Positions 54,222 through 62,765 of a stretch of DNA of 64,000 nt are shown here, piece after piece. Made by a program: the position numbers and the translations under genes. Every line of letters starts with the position of its first letter. The stretch's first letter is position 1. The DNA comes from Roseateles_B flavus (lineage in GTDB: Bacteria; Pseudomonadota; Gammaproteobacteria; Burkholderiales; Burkholderiaceae_C). The stretch spans positions 806,001 to 870,000 of the forward strand of contig NZ_JBDPZC010000001.1 of the NCBI RefSeq assembly GCF_039872765.1, in the 5' to 3' direction. The notes under the pieces were generated by a model. That model searched no databases, was not told where the DNA came from, and worked only from the letters and a program-made list of their open reading frames with translations.

Positions 54222-55451
54222 TCAGACCACCTGACCCAGCTTGAAGATGGGCAGGTACATGGCGACCACGATGCCGCCGATCATGCCGCCCAGCAGGACG
54301 ATGATGAAGGGCTCCATCAGGCTGGACAGCGCCTTCACGGCTTCATCCACTTCCTCTTCGTAGAACTCGGCGGCCTTGGCCAGCATGTGATCCAGGGAGC
54401 CGGACTCTTCGCCGATGCCGGCCATCTGCAGCACCATCACGGGGAACAGGCCGGTGGACTGCATGGACGCGGTGAGCGCGGAACCCGTGGAGACATCGCG
54501 CTGGATCTTCTCGGTGGCCTCGGTGAACACGGCATTGCCGGAGGCGCCGCCGACGGAGTCCAGCGCTTCCACCAGAGGAACGCCCGCGGCAAACATGGTG
54601 GCCAGGGTGCGCGTCCAGCGGGCGAGGGCCGACTTGAAGAGCAGGTCGCCGAACACCGGGATCTTCAGCAGCAGGCGGTCCATGGTCTTCTGCATCTTCT
54701 CGGAGCGCTTCCAGCTCTGGAAGAAGAAGTAGAGCCCGCCACCGATGGAGCCGAAGACCAGCCACCAGTAGGACACGAAGAACTCGGACAGCGCGATGAC
54801 GAACAGCGTCGGTGCCGGCAGGTCGGCGCCGAAGGACGTGAACACGCTCTTGAAGGAGGGCACCACGAAGATCATGATCACGGCCAGCACCACGAAGGCC
54901 ACGACCATCACGGCGATCGGGTAGGTCAGTGCCGACTTGATCTTCTGCTTGATGGCCACGGTCTTTTCCTGGTACATGGCCAGGCGGTCCAGCAGCTGCT
55001 CAAGGATACCGCCGGCTTCGCCGGCCTCCACCAGGTTGCAGTACAGGGCGTCGAAGTAGATCGGGTGCTTGCGGAAGGCCGAGGACAGGCTGGTACCGGT
55101 CTCGACATCCTGGCGGATGTCGTTGAGCAGCTTGGTCAGGCGTGGATTGGTGGCGCCGCGGCCGACGATGTCGAAGGCCTGCAGCAGCGGCACGCCCGCC
55201 CGCATCATGGTGGCCAGCTGGCGGGTGAAAACGGCGATGTCCTTCTGCTTGATGGACTTGCCGCCGCTGGCCCGGCGCTTCTTGACCTTGCTGACCAGGA
55301 TGCCCTGGCGGCGCAGCGAGGCGCTCACCATGGCCTCGCCGCCGGCGCGCATCTCGCCGCGCACGACCTTGCCATTGCGGTCCTTGCCTTCCCACTCGAA
55401 GACCTGCTCGTTCACCCCCTTGGTGGTGGTGGGGCTCGCGCTTGTCGCCAT
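54222..55451 (-). CDS. pilC: Type IV pilus assembly platform protein PilC
   Basis: Inner-membrane platform on which PilB acts during pilus extension. From ATG 55451, with GGGAG just upstream, 409 residues (GTG 55457 is an alternative). Two GspF-type domains: 'FTRQLATMMRAGVPLLQAFDIVGRG' and 'WTRTLATMFAAGVPLVEALDSVGGASGN', each ending near 'LVEAGEAGGILEQLLDRLA' and 'MAGIGEESGSLDHMLAKAAEF'. Three membrane segments around 'IAVMVVAFVVLAVIMIFVV', 'YWWLVFGSIGGGLYFFF' and the C-terminus. Middle gene of pilB-C-D. Confidence 0.97.
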   Translation of the reverse strand: MATSASPTTTKGVNEQVFEWEGKDRNGKVVRGEMRAGGEAMVSASLRRQGILVSKVKKRRASGGKSIKQKDIAVFTRQLATMMRAGVPLLQAFDIVGRGATNPRLTKLLNDIRQDVETGTSLSSAFRKHPIYFDALYCNLVEAGEAGGILEQLLDRLAMYQEKTVAIKQKIKSALTYPIAVMVVAFVVLAVIMIFVVPSFKSVFTSFGADLPAPTLFVIALSEFFVSYWWLVFGSIGGGLYFFFQSWKRSEKMQKTMDRLLLKIPVFGDLLFKSALARWTRTLATMFAAGVPLVEALDSVGGASGNAVFTEATEKIQRDVSTGSALTASMQSTGLFPVMVLQMAGIGEESGSLDHMLAKAAEFYEEEVDEAVKALSSLMEPFIIVLLGGMIGGIVVAMYLPIFKLGQVV

Positions 55452-55533
55452 ATTCACTCCCGGGCGTCAGAGGCCCTGTTGTCGTTGCCGCCGCTGCGGG
55501 CAGCGGTACTGCTGTCGGTGTTGGGCTGGGTGG

Positions 55534-57258
55534 CTATTCGTTGGTGGCCGCCAGGACTTCTTCCAGCGTGGTCACTCCGGCCCGGACCTTGACCAGCCCG
55601 GACTGGCGCAGGTCCCGCACGCCTTCCTTGCGGGCCTGGTCGGCGATGTCCATGGCGGTGCCCTGGCTGAGGATGATGCGCTGGATGGCCTCTGTGATGG
55701 GCATGACCTGGTACAGGCCCACCCGCCCTTTGTAGCCGTTGTTGCAGGCCGAACAGCCCACGGCGCGGTAGGGGCGCCAGGAACCGTCCAGGTCATCTTC
55801 CTTGAAGCCAGCGCGCAGCAGGGCTTCACGGGGATAGTCAGCCTGCGCCTTGCAGTTTTCGCACAAACGGCGGGCCAGGCGCTGTGCCGTGATCAGCAGC
55901 ACGGAGGATGCAATGTTGAAGGGCGCCACGCCCATGTTCATCAGGCGCGTCAGCGTCGTGGGGCCGTCATTGGTGTGCAGGGTGGACATCACCATGTGGC
56001 CGGTCTGGGCGGCCTTGATGGCGATATCGGCGGTCTCCAGGTCCCGGATCTCGCCCACCATGATCACGTCGGGATCCTGGCGCAGAAAGGACTTCAGGGC
56101 CGCGGAGAAGGTGAGGCCAGCCTTGTCGTTGACGTTGACCTGGTTGATGCCGGGCAGGTTGATTTCGGCGGGGTCCTCGACCGTGGAGATGTTGACCCCG
56201 GGCTGGTTCAGGATGTTCAGGCAGGTGTACAGCGACACCGTCTTGCCCGAACCCGTGGGGCCGGTGACGAGGATCATGCCGTAGGGCCTGTTGATGCAGG
56301 CCATCAGGCGGTCCTTCTCGGCCTTTTCATAACCGAGGGCATCGATGCCCAACTTGGCGGAAGACGAATCCAGGATACGGATCACGATCTTCTCGCCGAA
56401 GAGCGTGGGCAGCGTCGAGACCCGGAAGTCGATGGACTTGGAGCCGAACTTCAGCTTCATCCGGCCGTCCTGCGGCACGCGGCGTTCGGCGATGTCCATG
56501 CGCGAGATCACCTTGATGCGCGAGGCCAGCTTGTCCTTGATGGCCACCGGTGGCTGCGTGATCTCGCGCAGCTCGCCGTCAACGCGGAAACGGACGCGGT
56601 AGTTGTACTCGTAGGGCTCGAAGTGAAGATCGGAGGCGCGCATGTTGATCGCGTCCACCAGCATCTTCTGCAGGAAGCGCACGACGGGCGCGTCCTCGAC
56701 GTCGGCGATCTCGGGCGTCTCTTCCTGCGGGGCGGCGTCTTCCTCGGCGATGTCGAAGTCGAAATCGCCACCAGCGATGGACTCCAGGGCCTCGACCGTA
56801 TTGGTGGTCGCACCCTGCAGCATCTTCTGCAGCTTGTCATGCTCGACGATCACCCATTCCGGCGAGAGCTGCGTGGCGAACTTGATGCGCTCGACGACTT
56901 CCGGTTCGGTCGGGTCGGCGCCGCCGATGAAGAGCCGGTTGCCGCGGCGGCCCAGGGCGATCACCTGGTACTGGCTGGCCAGCTTGCTGTCGATGATGTT
57001 GTGCGGGAGCCGCTGCGCATCGAGGGCGCTGAGGTCCAGCAGGGGCACGGCCAGCGCGCTGGACAGCGTGTGCGCCAACTCGCTGGGCGAGATCAGGTTG
57101 GCACCAATGAGCGCGTTGACGAAGCTGATCTTCTTCTCGCGCGACTGGCGTACGAGGTCCTCGGCCTGCTTGGCGGGCAGCTTGCCGGCGTGCACGAGCA
57201 CGCGCGCAACCCCGGACAGCATGGATGATGGATCGACCAGCGGTGATTCGGCTTGCAT
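55534..57258 (-). CDS. pilB: Type IV pilus extension ATPase PilB
   Basis: Hexameric ATPase powering pilus polymerisation. From ATG 57258 (MQAESPLVDPSS), 574 residues. N-terminal GspE-N-like domain, then the ATPase: 'DAINMRASDLHFEPYEYNYRVRFRVDGEL', Walker A 'GPTGSGKT', Asp box 'STVEDPAEINLPGINQVNVNDKAGLTF', Walker B 'RQDPDVIMVGEIRDLETADIAIKAAQTGHMVMSTLHTND', and the Zn-binding 'CENCKAQ...CSACNNGYKGRVG' tetracysteine element of PilB/GspE. 82-base gap to pilC. Confidence 0.97.
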   Translation of the reverse strand: MQAESPLVDPSSMLSGVARVLVHAGKLPAKQAEDLVRQSREKKISFVNALIGANLISPSELAHTLSSALAVPLLDLSALDAQRLPHNIIDSKLASQYQVIALGRRGNRLFIGGADPTEPEVVERIKFATQLSPEWVIVEHDKLQKMLQGATTNTVEALESIAGGDFDFDIAEEDAAPQEETPEIADVEDAPVVRFLQKMLVDAINMRASDLHFEPYEYNYRVRFRVDGELREITQPPVAIKDKLASRIKVISRMDIAERRVPQDGRMKLKFGSKSIDFRVSTLPTLFGEKIVIRILDSSSAKLGIDALGYEKAEKDRLMACINRPYGMILVTGPTGSGKTVSLYTCLNILNQPGVNISTVEDPAEINLPGINQVNVNDKAGLTFSAALKSFLRQDPDVIMVGEIRDLETADIAIKAAQTGHMVMSTLHTNDGPTTLTRLMNMGVAPFNIASSVLLITAQRLARRLCENCKAQADYPREALLRAGFKEDDLDGSWRPYRAVGCSACNNGYKGRVGLYQVMPITEAIQRIILSQGTAMDIADQARKEGVRDLRQSGLVKVRAGVTTLEEVLAATNE

Positions 57259-57460
57259 GACGAGCGGTGAGCTTCCCAACGAATATCAGCGTAGGCCTTT
57301 TTGAGCGATTGCGTGCATGGGCACGCAGGCGCAAAGACTGCAACTGGCACTGTAAACCGAGCCCGGACCCTCTGCGGCACTGGAAAGCCCGGGAATTCCT
57401 CGCAATCACACCACATTGGCCGGAGATTTGCGACCAGTTGTGTCTCGTGAGTCCAAACGA
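57259..57460. other. Noncoding stretch upstream of pilB
   Basis: The 322-base interval between pilB and the tRNA contains the tRNA terminator at 57461-57484 and otherwise only the pilB upstream region. I could not identify a promoter with confidence. Confidence 0.5.
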
Positions 57461-57484
57461 AAACGGCGCCCGAAGGCGCCGTTT
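57461..57484 (-). terminator. Terminator for the tRNA-Pro transcript
   Basis: Ten-bp perfect stem AAACGGCGCC / GGCGCCGTTT with tetraloop TTCG (minus strand), followed by TTCGTTT. It lies about 100 bases downstream of the tRNA. Confidence 0.8.
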
Positions 57485-57580
57485 GATGTCGTTGGCTGAT
57501 TGTGCTGAGCTTGCTGCCCGGTGAGCCTTGTGGCCCGATCCGGAAACAGCGGGGCTCAAGCCCCATCAAGTCAAAAATTC

Positions 57581-57657
57581 TGGTCGGGGTGAGAGGATTC
57601 GAACCTCCGGCCTCTACGTCCCGAACGTAGCGCTCTACCAGGCTAAGCTACACCCCG
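57581..57657 (-). tRNA. tRNA-Pro (anticodon CGG)
   Basis: A 77-base cloverleaf folds by eye: acceptor CGGGGTG / CACCCCG, D-arm with GCTT...GAGC, anticodon stem CTACG / CGTAG with loop TTCGGGA, T-arm loop TTCGAAT, and an encoded CCA end. Anticodon CGG reads CCG proline codons, which are frequent at this GC content. Confidence 0.96.
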
Positions 57658-57693
57658 ATGTTCTGTCATGTCTGGCTGGCTAGGTCTCGCTTT

Positions 57694-58683
57694 TCAGTTT
57701 GACCTGTTCACCGACAGAAACGCGAATTCTAGCAGAGCTTCCTGCCACTTGTTAAGGGGTAGCAGAGAAAGTTTTTCGCGGGCATGTTCTGCCTCCTGTC
57801 GTGCGGCCTCGCGGGTGGCCTCCAGGGCGCCCGTGCTGCGCACGATCTCGATGATGTCCGGCAGGCGCTCGACCTCGCCGTGCTGGATGGCGTGGCGGAT
57901 CAGCTCCCGCTGTGCGGCGCTGCCGCGCTCCATGGCGACCAGCAGGGGTAGGGTCGGCTTGCCTTCTCGCAGGTCGTCGCCCACGTTCTTGCCGAGGGAC
58001 TGGGTGTCGCCCTCGTAGTCCAGGACGTCGTCGATCAGCTGGAAGGCCGTGCCCAGGGCTCGCCCGTAGGCGGCGCAGGCGTCCTCGATCTCAGGCGTGG
58101 CGTCCGCCAGCACGGCGCCGAGGCGGGCACTGGCCTCGAAGAGCTTGGCAGTCTTGTAGCGGATGACGCGCAGGTAGTCCTCGACGGAGATGTCGGGGTC
58201 GTGCATGTTCATCAGCTGCAGGACTTCGCCCTCGGCAATGATGTTGGTGGCTTCGGCCAGCACGTCCAGCACGCGCATCCGGTTGGTCGAGACCATCATC
58301 TGGAAGGCGCGCGAATAGAGGAAATCGCCTACCAGCACGCTGGCTGCGTTGCCGAAGAGGGCGTTGGCGGTCTGCTTGCCCCGGCGTAGCGAGGATTCAT
58401 CGACGACGTCGTCATGCAGCAGGGTGGCGGTATGGATGAACTCCACCACGGCGGCCAGCTCGAAGCGCTCGGGTCCCTGGAAGCCCAAGGCGTTCGCGAA
58501 CAGCAGCACAAGCTTGGGTCGCATGCGCTTGCCGCCTGCATGGACGATGTAGCCGGCGATCTGGTTGACGAGGGCGACGTCGGAGGTCAGGCGACGGGCG
58601 ATGACGGCATCCACCTCGCGCATGTCCGCGTCCAGCGCGGCAAGAACCTCTCGAAGGGGGGACGAGGCAGACAGGGCGTGCAC
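57694..58683 (-). CDS. ispB: Octaprenyl diphosphate synthase IspB
   Basis: Makes the C40 side chain for ubiquinone and menaquinone. 329 residues from GTG 58683 (MHALSASSPLREVLA); other in-frame starts upstream lack family similarity. The two Asp-rich motifs are 'LLHDDVVDESSLRRG' and 'FQLIDDVLDYEGDT'. 'HAGGKRMRPKLVLL' is the N-terminal signature. Ubiquinone synthesis also involves Coq7 at 8.1-8.7 kb. Divergent from rplU. Confidence 0.95.
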   Translation of the reverse strand: MHALSASSPLREVLAALDADMREVDAVIARRLTSDVALVNQIAGYIVHAGGKRMRPKLVLLFANALGFQGPERFELAAVVEFIHTATLLHDDVVDESSLRRGKQTANALFGNAASVLVGDFLYSRAFQMMVSTNRMRVLDVLAEATNIIAEGEVLQLMNMHDPDISVEDYLRVIRYKTAKLFEASARLGAVLADATPEIEDACAAYGRALGTAFQLIDDVLDYEGDTQSLGKNVGDDLREGKPTLPLLVAMERGSAAQRELIRHAIQHGEVERLPDIIEIVRSTGALEATREAARQEAEHAREKLSLLPLNKWQEALLEFAFLSVNRSN

Positions 58684-58797
58684 TCTGGGCTCACTTTCGG
58701 GCGAAGCTGGGATTATAGGAAGCACAGAGGGGGTGTCGGGCTTGAGTCGCGCCGGTCCTGCTGCCGTCGGGAGCTTCCCACGGCAAGTTGGGGCCAC

Positions 58798-58827
58798 TTG
58801 AGTAGGGGTAAGCGATCATGTTATAGT
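58798..58827 (+). promoter_or_regulatory. Sigma-70 promoter of the rplU operon
   Basis: -35 TTGAGT (58798-58803), 18-base spacer, -10 TATAGT (58822-58827). The predicted start near 58834 leaves a 5' leader of about 110 bases before rplU, which contains an AGGCC-TGCG-GGCCT hairpin. A leader of this kind could be a ribosomal-protein control element, but I cannot show that. Confidence 0.6.
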
Positions 58828-58944
58828 CGCCGGCTCTGCGCGCATTGCGTGCGGAGGATTAGGCCTGCGGGCCTGGTGCTGCGAGCTGCTCTTGATGAGT
58901 GCCTGGTGGCGTCGGCGGCAGGTGGTTTCATTGAAAGGGCTGAT

Positions 58945-59256
58945 ATGTACGCGGTCATAAAAACCGGTGGCAAGCAATACAAGGTTGCTGCTGGCGAAAA
59001 GATCAAGGTAGAACAGATTGCTGCGGAAGTTGGCCAAGAGATCGTGATCGATCAAGTTCTCGCCGTGGGTAACGGCGCCGAACTGAAGATCGGCACTCCC
59101 TTGGTTGCTGGCGCGAGCGTCAAGGCCACTGTCGTGGCCCAGGGCAAGCACGACAAGGTGCGCATCTTCAAGCTGCGTCGTCGCAAGCACTACAAGAAGA
59201 GCCAAGGCCATCGCCAGACCTACACCGAGCTGGAAATCAGCGCGGTTAACGGCTGA
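58945..59256 (+). CDS. rplU: 50S ribosomal protein L21
   Basis: Large-subunit ribosomal protein that binds 23S rRNA near L20. 103 residues: MYAVIKTGGKQYKVAAGEKIKVEQIAAEVG, 'VKATVVAQGKHDKVRIFKLRRRKHYKKSQGHRQTYTELEIS'. The start is the ATG at 58945; the long upstream open frame in phase is not part of the protein. First gene of rplU-rpmA-obgE-proB, the standard order. Confidence 0.98.
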   Translation: MYAVIKTGGKQYKVAAGEKIKVEQIAAEVGQEIVIDQVLAVGNGAELKIGTPLVAGASVKATVVAQGKHDKVRIFKLRRRKHYKKSQGHRQTYTELEISAVNG

Positions 59257-59290
59257 TCCCTCGCTCTCGCAACAGTTCAAGGAGTAATCC

Positions 59291-59548
59291 ATGGCACAGA
59301 AAAAGGGCGGCGGCTCGACCCGAAACGGCCGCGATTCCAAACCGAAGATGCTGGGCGTGAAGGTGTACGGCGGCCAGGCCATCTCGGCTGGCTCCATCAT
59401 CGTGCGTCAGCGCGGTACCAAGTTCCACGCCGGCACCAATGTCGGCATGGGCAAGGACCACACCCTGTTCGCTCTGGTGGACGGCACCGTGTCCTTCACC
59501 ACCAAGGGCGAAGCCAATCGCTCGACCGTGGTTGTGACGCCGGTCTGA
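59291..59548 (+). CDS. rpmA: 50S ribosomal protein L27
   Basis: Ribosomal protein at the peptidyl transferase centre; its N-terminal residues touch the tRNA ends. 85 residues beginning MAQKKGGGSTRNGRDSKPKMLGVKVYGGQ, followed by 'GSIIVRQRGTKFHAGTNVGMGKDHTLFALVDG'. AAGGAG sits eight bases before the ATG. A terminator-like hairpin lies downstream before obgE. Confidence 0.98.
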   Translation: MAQKKGGGSTRNGRDSKPKMLGVKVYGGQAISAGSIIVRQRGTKFHAGTNVGMGKDHTLFALVDGTVSFTTKGEANRSTVVVTPV

Positions 59549-59622
59549 GTCTTCTGACCGGACCGAATAAACGATGCGCTGGCAGCAGCCGGCCATATCG
59601 TTCACACTGAGCGTTCAGACTG

Positions 59623-59653
59623 AGCCCCGGCATGCCCGGGGCTTTGTTTTTTC
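59623..59653 (+). terminator. Terminator between rpmA and obgE
   Basis: GCCCCGG-CATGC-CCGGGGC stem followed by TTTGTTTTTT. It may limit read-through into obgE-proB. Confidence 0.85.
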
Positions 59654-59728
59654 GGCTGCAACCCAGGTGAGACCCCTTCAGCGGGCCTGCCTTACCATGG
59701 CTCCTTCCGCGAGCCCGAGAAGCAAGAC

Positions 59729-60811
59729 ATGAAGTTCGTAGACGAAGCCACCATCGACGTAGTGGCCGGCAACGGTGGTGCCGGCTGTGCCAGCTTTCGC
59801 CGCGAAAAATTCATTCCCTTCGGCGGCCCGGACGGCGGCGATGGCGGTCGTGGCGGCAGCGTGTTTGCTGTCGGCGACCTCAACCTGAATACCCTGATCG
59901 ACTACCGCTATGCGCGCCGCCATGAGGCCCGCAATGGCGAGGCCGGGCGTGGTTCCGACCAGTACGGTGCGGCGGCCGACGACATCGTGCTGCGCATGCC
60001 CGTGGGCACCATCATCACTGACGTCGAGACGGGTGCCGTCATTGCCGAGCTGCTGGAGCCCGGCGAGAAGATCATGATCGCCAAGGGGGGTGACGGCGGC
60101 TTTGGCAACCTGCACTTCAAGAGCAGCACCAACCGTGCTCCTCGTCAAAAGACGCCCGGCTGGCCCGGCGAGGCCAAGAAGCTGAAGCTCGAACTGCGCG
60201 TGCTGGCGGACGTCGGCCTGCTGGGCCAGCCCAATGCAGGCAAGTCCACGCTGATCACGGCGGTCTCCAATGCCCGCCCCAAGATTGCCGACTATCCCTT
60301 CACGACCCTGCACCCGAACCTGGGCGTCGTGCGCGTGGCGCCCGAGAAGAGTTTCGTCGTGGCCGACATCCCCGGTCTGATCGAAGGTGCCGCCGAAGGT
60401 GCGGGGCTGGGCCATCAGTTCCTGCGCCATCTGCAGCGCACCCGCCTGCTGCTGCACGTGGTGGACCTGGCCCCCTTCGATCCAGAAGTCGATCCCGTGG
60501 CCGAGGCCAAGGCCATCGTCGCCGAGCTGAAGAAGTACGACGCCTCGCTGTATGAGAAGCCGCGCTGGCTGGTGCTCAACAAGCTGGACATGGTGCCGGC
60601 GGAAGAGCGGGCCAAGCGCGTCAAGGACTTCATCAAGCGCTACAAGTGGAAGGGCCCGGTCTTCGAGATCTCGGCGCTGACCCGCGAAGGCTGCCAGCCG
60701 CTGATCCACGCGATCTACGACCACGTGGCCGCCGAGCAGAAGCACCATGTGGAGCCCGATGTGCGCTTCACGTCGGAAGAGGGTGAGGGCGGCGAGGCGA
60801 GCAAGTCATGA
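59729..60811 (+). CDS. obgE: GTPase Obg/CgtA
   Basis: Essential ribosome-assembly GTPase, also linked to stress control. 360 residues. The glycine-rich Obg fold is 'MKFVDEATIDVVAGNGGAGCASFRREKFIPFGGPDGGDGGRGGSV', with 'NGEAGRGSDQYGAAADDIVLRMPVGT' following. The G domain has G1 'GLLGQPNAGKSTLI', G3 'VVADIPGLIEGA', G4 'NKLDMV' and G5 'SALTREG'. The C-terminal extension is short and acidic. Its ATGA overlap with proB shows co-translation. Confidence 0.97.
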   Translation: MKFVDEATIDVVAGNGGAGCASFRREKFIPFGGPDGGDGGRGGSVFAVGDLNLNTLIDYRYARRHEARNGEAGRGSDQYGAAADDIVLRMPVGTIITDVETGAVIAELLEPGEKIMIAKGGDGGFGNLHFKSSTNRAPRQKTPGWPGEAKKLKLELRVLADVGLLGQPNAGKSTLITAVSNARPKIADYPFTTLHPNLGVVRVAPEKSFVVADIPGLIEGAAEGAGLGHQFLRHLQRTRLLLHVVDLAPFDPEVDPVAEAKAIVAELKKYDASLYEKPRWLVLNKLDMVPAEERAKRVKDFIKRYKWKGPVFEISALTREGCQPLIHAIYDHVAAEQKHHVEPDVRFTSEEGEGGEASKS

Positions 60812-61926
60812 ATGCCGTGCTGCGGGACGCGCGACGCATCGTCGTCAAGGTAGGCTCCAGCCTCGTGACCAACGAAGGCCGGGGCGTGGACGCCGAAGCC
60901 ATCGGCAACTGGTGCCGCCAGCTGGCCGCGCTGACCCAGCAGGGGCGCGAGGTGGTGATGGTGTCCAGCGGCGCCATCGCCGAAGGCATGAAGCGCCTGG
61001 GCTGGGCTTCGCGGCCCAAGGAAGTGCACGAGCTGCAAGCCGCTGCCGCCGTGGGCCAGATGGGTCTGGCTCAGATGTACGAGAGCAAGCTGCGGGAGCA
61101 GGGCCTGGGCAGTGCGCAGGTCTTGCTGACGCATGCCGACCTGGCCGACCGCGAGCGCTACCTCAACGCGCGCTCCACGCTGCTGACCCTGCTCCAGCAC
61201 CGCGTGCTGCCGGTCATCAACGAGAACGACACCGTCGTCAACGACGAGATCAAGTTCGGTGACAACGACACCCTGGGTGCCCTGGTCGCCAATCTGGTGG
61301 AAGCCGATGCGCTGGTCATCCTGACCGACCAGAAGGGCCTGTACTCGGCTGACCCGCGCAAGGATCCGGACGCACGCTTCATCGACGAAGCCATCGCCGG
61401 CACGCCGGAGCTGGAGGCCATGGCGGGCGGTGCGGGATCCAGTATCGGTCGAGGCGGCATGATCACCAAGATCCTGGCCGCCAAGCGCGCAGCGGGCAGC
61501 GGTGCCAGCACCGTCATCGCCTGGGGGCGCGAGCCTGATGTGCTGCTGCGCCTGGCCGCGGGCGAGTCCATCGGCACGGCTCTGCTGGCCAGCACGGCGA
61601 AGCAGGCGGCGCGCAAGCAGTGGATGCTGGATCATCTGCAGATGCGGGGTGCCGTCATCGTGGATGCCGGTGCGGCGCTGAAGCTGCGCGAGGAAGGGAA
61701 GAGCCTGCTGCCCATCGGGGTCCGCGAGGTGCAGGGCGAGTTCCATCGCGGCGACGTGATCGCGGTGCGTGATCCGGCCGGCGCGGAGCTGGGCCGCGGG
61801 CTGTCCAACTATTCCAGCGCTGAGGCCAGGCTGATTGCCCGCAAGCCCTCCTTCGAGATCGGGGCGGTGCTGGGTTATGCGGCCGAGCCGGAGCTGATCC
61901 ACCGCGACAACCTCGTGCTGCGCTGA
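60808..61926 (+). CDS. proB: Glutamate 5-kinase ProB
   Basis: First enzyme of proline synthesis: phosphorylates glutamate. 372 residues. Kinase domain: 'RRIVVKVGSSLVTNEGRGVDAEAIGNW', 'VVMVSSGAIAEGMKRLGW', 'INENDTVVNDEIKFGDNDTLGALVANLVEADALVILTDQKGLYSADPRKDP', 'GRGGMITKILAAKRAAGSGASTVIAWG'. A C-terminal PUA domain follows from about residue 270 ('RGAVIVDAGAALKLREEGKSLLPIGVREVQGEFHRGDVIAV'). Complete and normal in length; strong terminator after it. Confidence 0.97.
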   Translation: MNAVLRDARRIVVKVGSSLVTNEGRGVDAEAIGNWCRQLAALTQQGREVVMVSSGAIAEGMKRLGWASRPKEVHELQAAAAVGQMGLAQMYESKLREQGLGSAQVLLTHADLADRERYLNARSTLLTLLQHRVLPVINENDTVVNDEIKFGDNDTLGALVANLVEADALVILTDQKGLYSADPRKDPDARFIDEAIAGTPELEAMAGGAGSSIGRGGMITKILAAKRAAGSGASTVIAWGREPDVLLRLAAGESIGTALLASTAKQAARKQWMLDHLQMRGAVIVDAGAALKLREEGKSLLPIGVREVQGEFHRGDVIAVRDPAGAELGRGLSNYSSAEARLIARKPSFEIGAVLGYAAEPELIHRDNLVLR

Positions 61927-61949
61927 AGCGCTGCGCGATGACGCCACAA

Positions 61950-61978
61950 GACAAAGGCCCGCTTGGCGGGCCTTTGTC
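61950..61978. terminator. Terminator between proB and rppH
   Basis: Perfect stem GACAAAGGCCCGC / GCGGGCCTTTGTC, loop TTG, between two convergent genes; works in principle in both directions. Confidence 0.8.
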
Positions 61979-61990
61979 ATTGGCGAGCAT

Positions 61991-62608
61991 TCAGTGCTCT
62001 GCGGCGTCCTTGCCAGGGTCCTGCGGCACTTCCGTGGCGCTGTCGTCGTTGGCGGATGGGCCGCGTCCCGGCCCGTGGTCGTGACGGTGCTGCTGCGGCC
62101 GCATGCCGGCGCGCAGGTAGCGGTTGTGGTGGCTGGTCCGGGGCAGGAAGCGTGCGAGCTCCGTGAGGGCCATCTGGTAGACGCCGCGCTTGAACTCGAT
62201 CACGGCCTCCAGCGGCACCCAATAGTCGTTCCAGCGCCAGGCGTCGAACTCGGGGTGGTCGGTGGCGCGCAGGTTCATGTCGCTGTCGCGGCCCATCAGC
62301 TGCAGCAGGAACCAGATCTGTTTCTGGCCCCGGTAATGGCCACGGGCGTCGCGGCGTATGTAGTGCTCGGGCACCTCATAGCGCAACCAGTCGCGTGTGC
62401 GCGCGATGATGCGCACATGCTCTGACCTCAAGCCCACTTCTTCGTGGAGCTCTCTGAACATCGCCTGCTCGGGCGTTTCGCCATGCTTGATGCCCCCTTG
62501 CGGGAACTGCCAGGAGTGCGTGCGAATGCGCTTGCCCCAGAACACTTCGTTCCGGTGGTTGAGCAGGATGATGCCGACGTTGGGCCTGAAGCCTTCACGG
62601 TCGAGCAT
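61991..62608 (-). CDS. rppH: RNA pyrophosphohydrolase RppH
   Basis: Nudix hydrolase that removes pyrophosphate from 5' ends of mRNA and so triggers decay. 205 residues from ATG 62608 (MLDREGFRPNVGIILLNHRNEVFWGKR); GAGG lies upstream. The Nudix box is 'GGIKHGETPEQAMFRELHEEVGL'. 'WLRYEVPEHYIRRD' and 'WFLLQLMG' follow. The C-terminal 45 residues form a His/Asp/Pro-rich tail ('RPQQHRHDHGPGRGPSANDD') beyond the core. Divergent from proS with 157 bases between starts. Confidence 0.95.
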   Translation of the reverse strand: MLDREGFRPNVGIILLNHRNEVFWGKRIRTHSWQFPQGGIKHGETPEQAMFRELHEEVGLRSEHVRIIARTRDWLRYEVPEHYIRRDARGHYRGQKQIWFLLQLMGRDSDMNLRATDHPEFDAWRWNDYWVPLEAVIEFKRGVYQMALTELARFLPRTSHHNRYLRAGMRPQQHRHDHGPGRGPSANDDSATEVPQDPGKDAAEH

Positions 62609-62765
62609 AATCAACCTCAAATCTTTAGTTGGATTGATTATTGCATCGGGCCTCGCCCCTTGCATGATCCTCGCTAACCCCAAGCCCAGGCGCGCCAGCC
62701 GGGCGCCCGCTGTCAGGTGGGTGCCAGGAAGGCGCGCTGCCGGTTCTTACTCCGCTGTCTCCGCG

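Noticed and set aside
58414..58944. An extended rplU protein starting far upstream
   Set aside because: The frame crosses the start of ispB, the rplU promoter and the leader; L21 is a ~103-residue protein starting MYAVIKTGGKQYKV.
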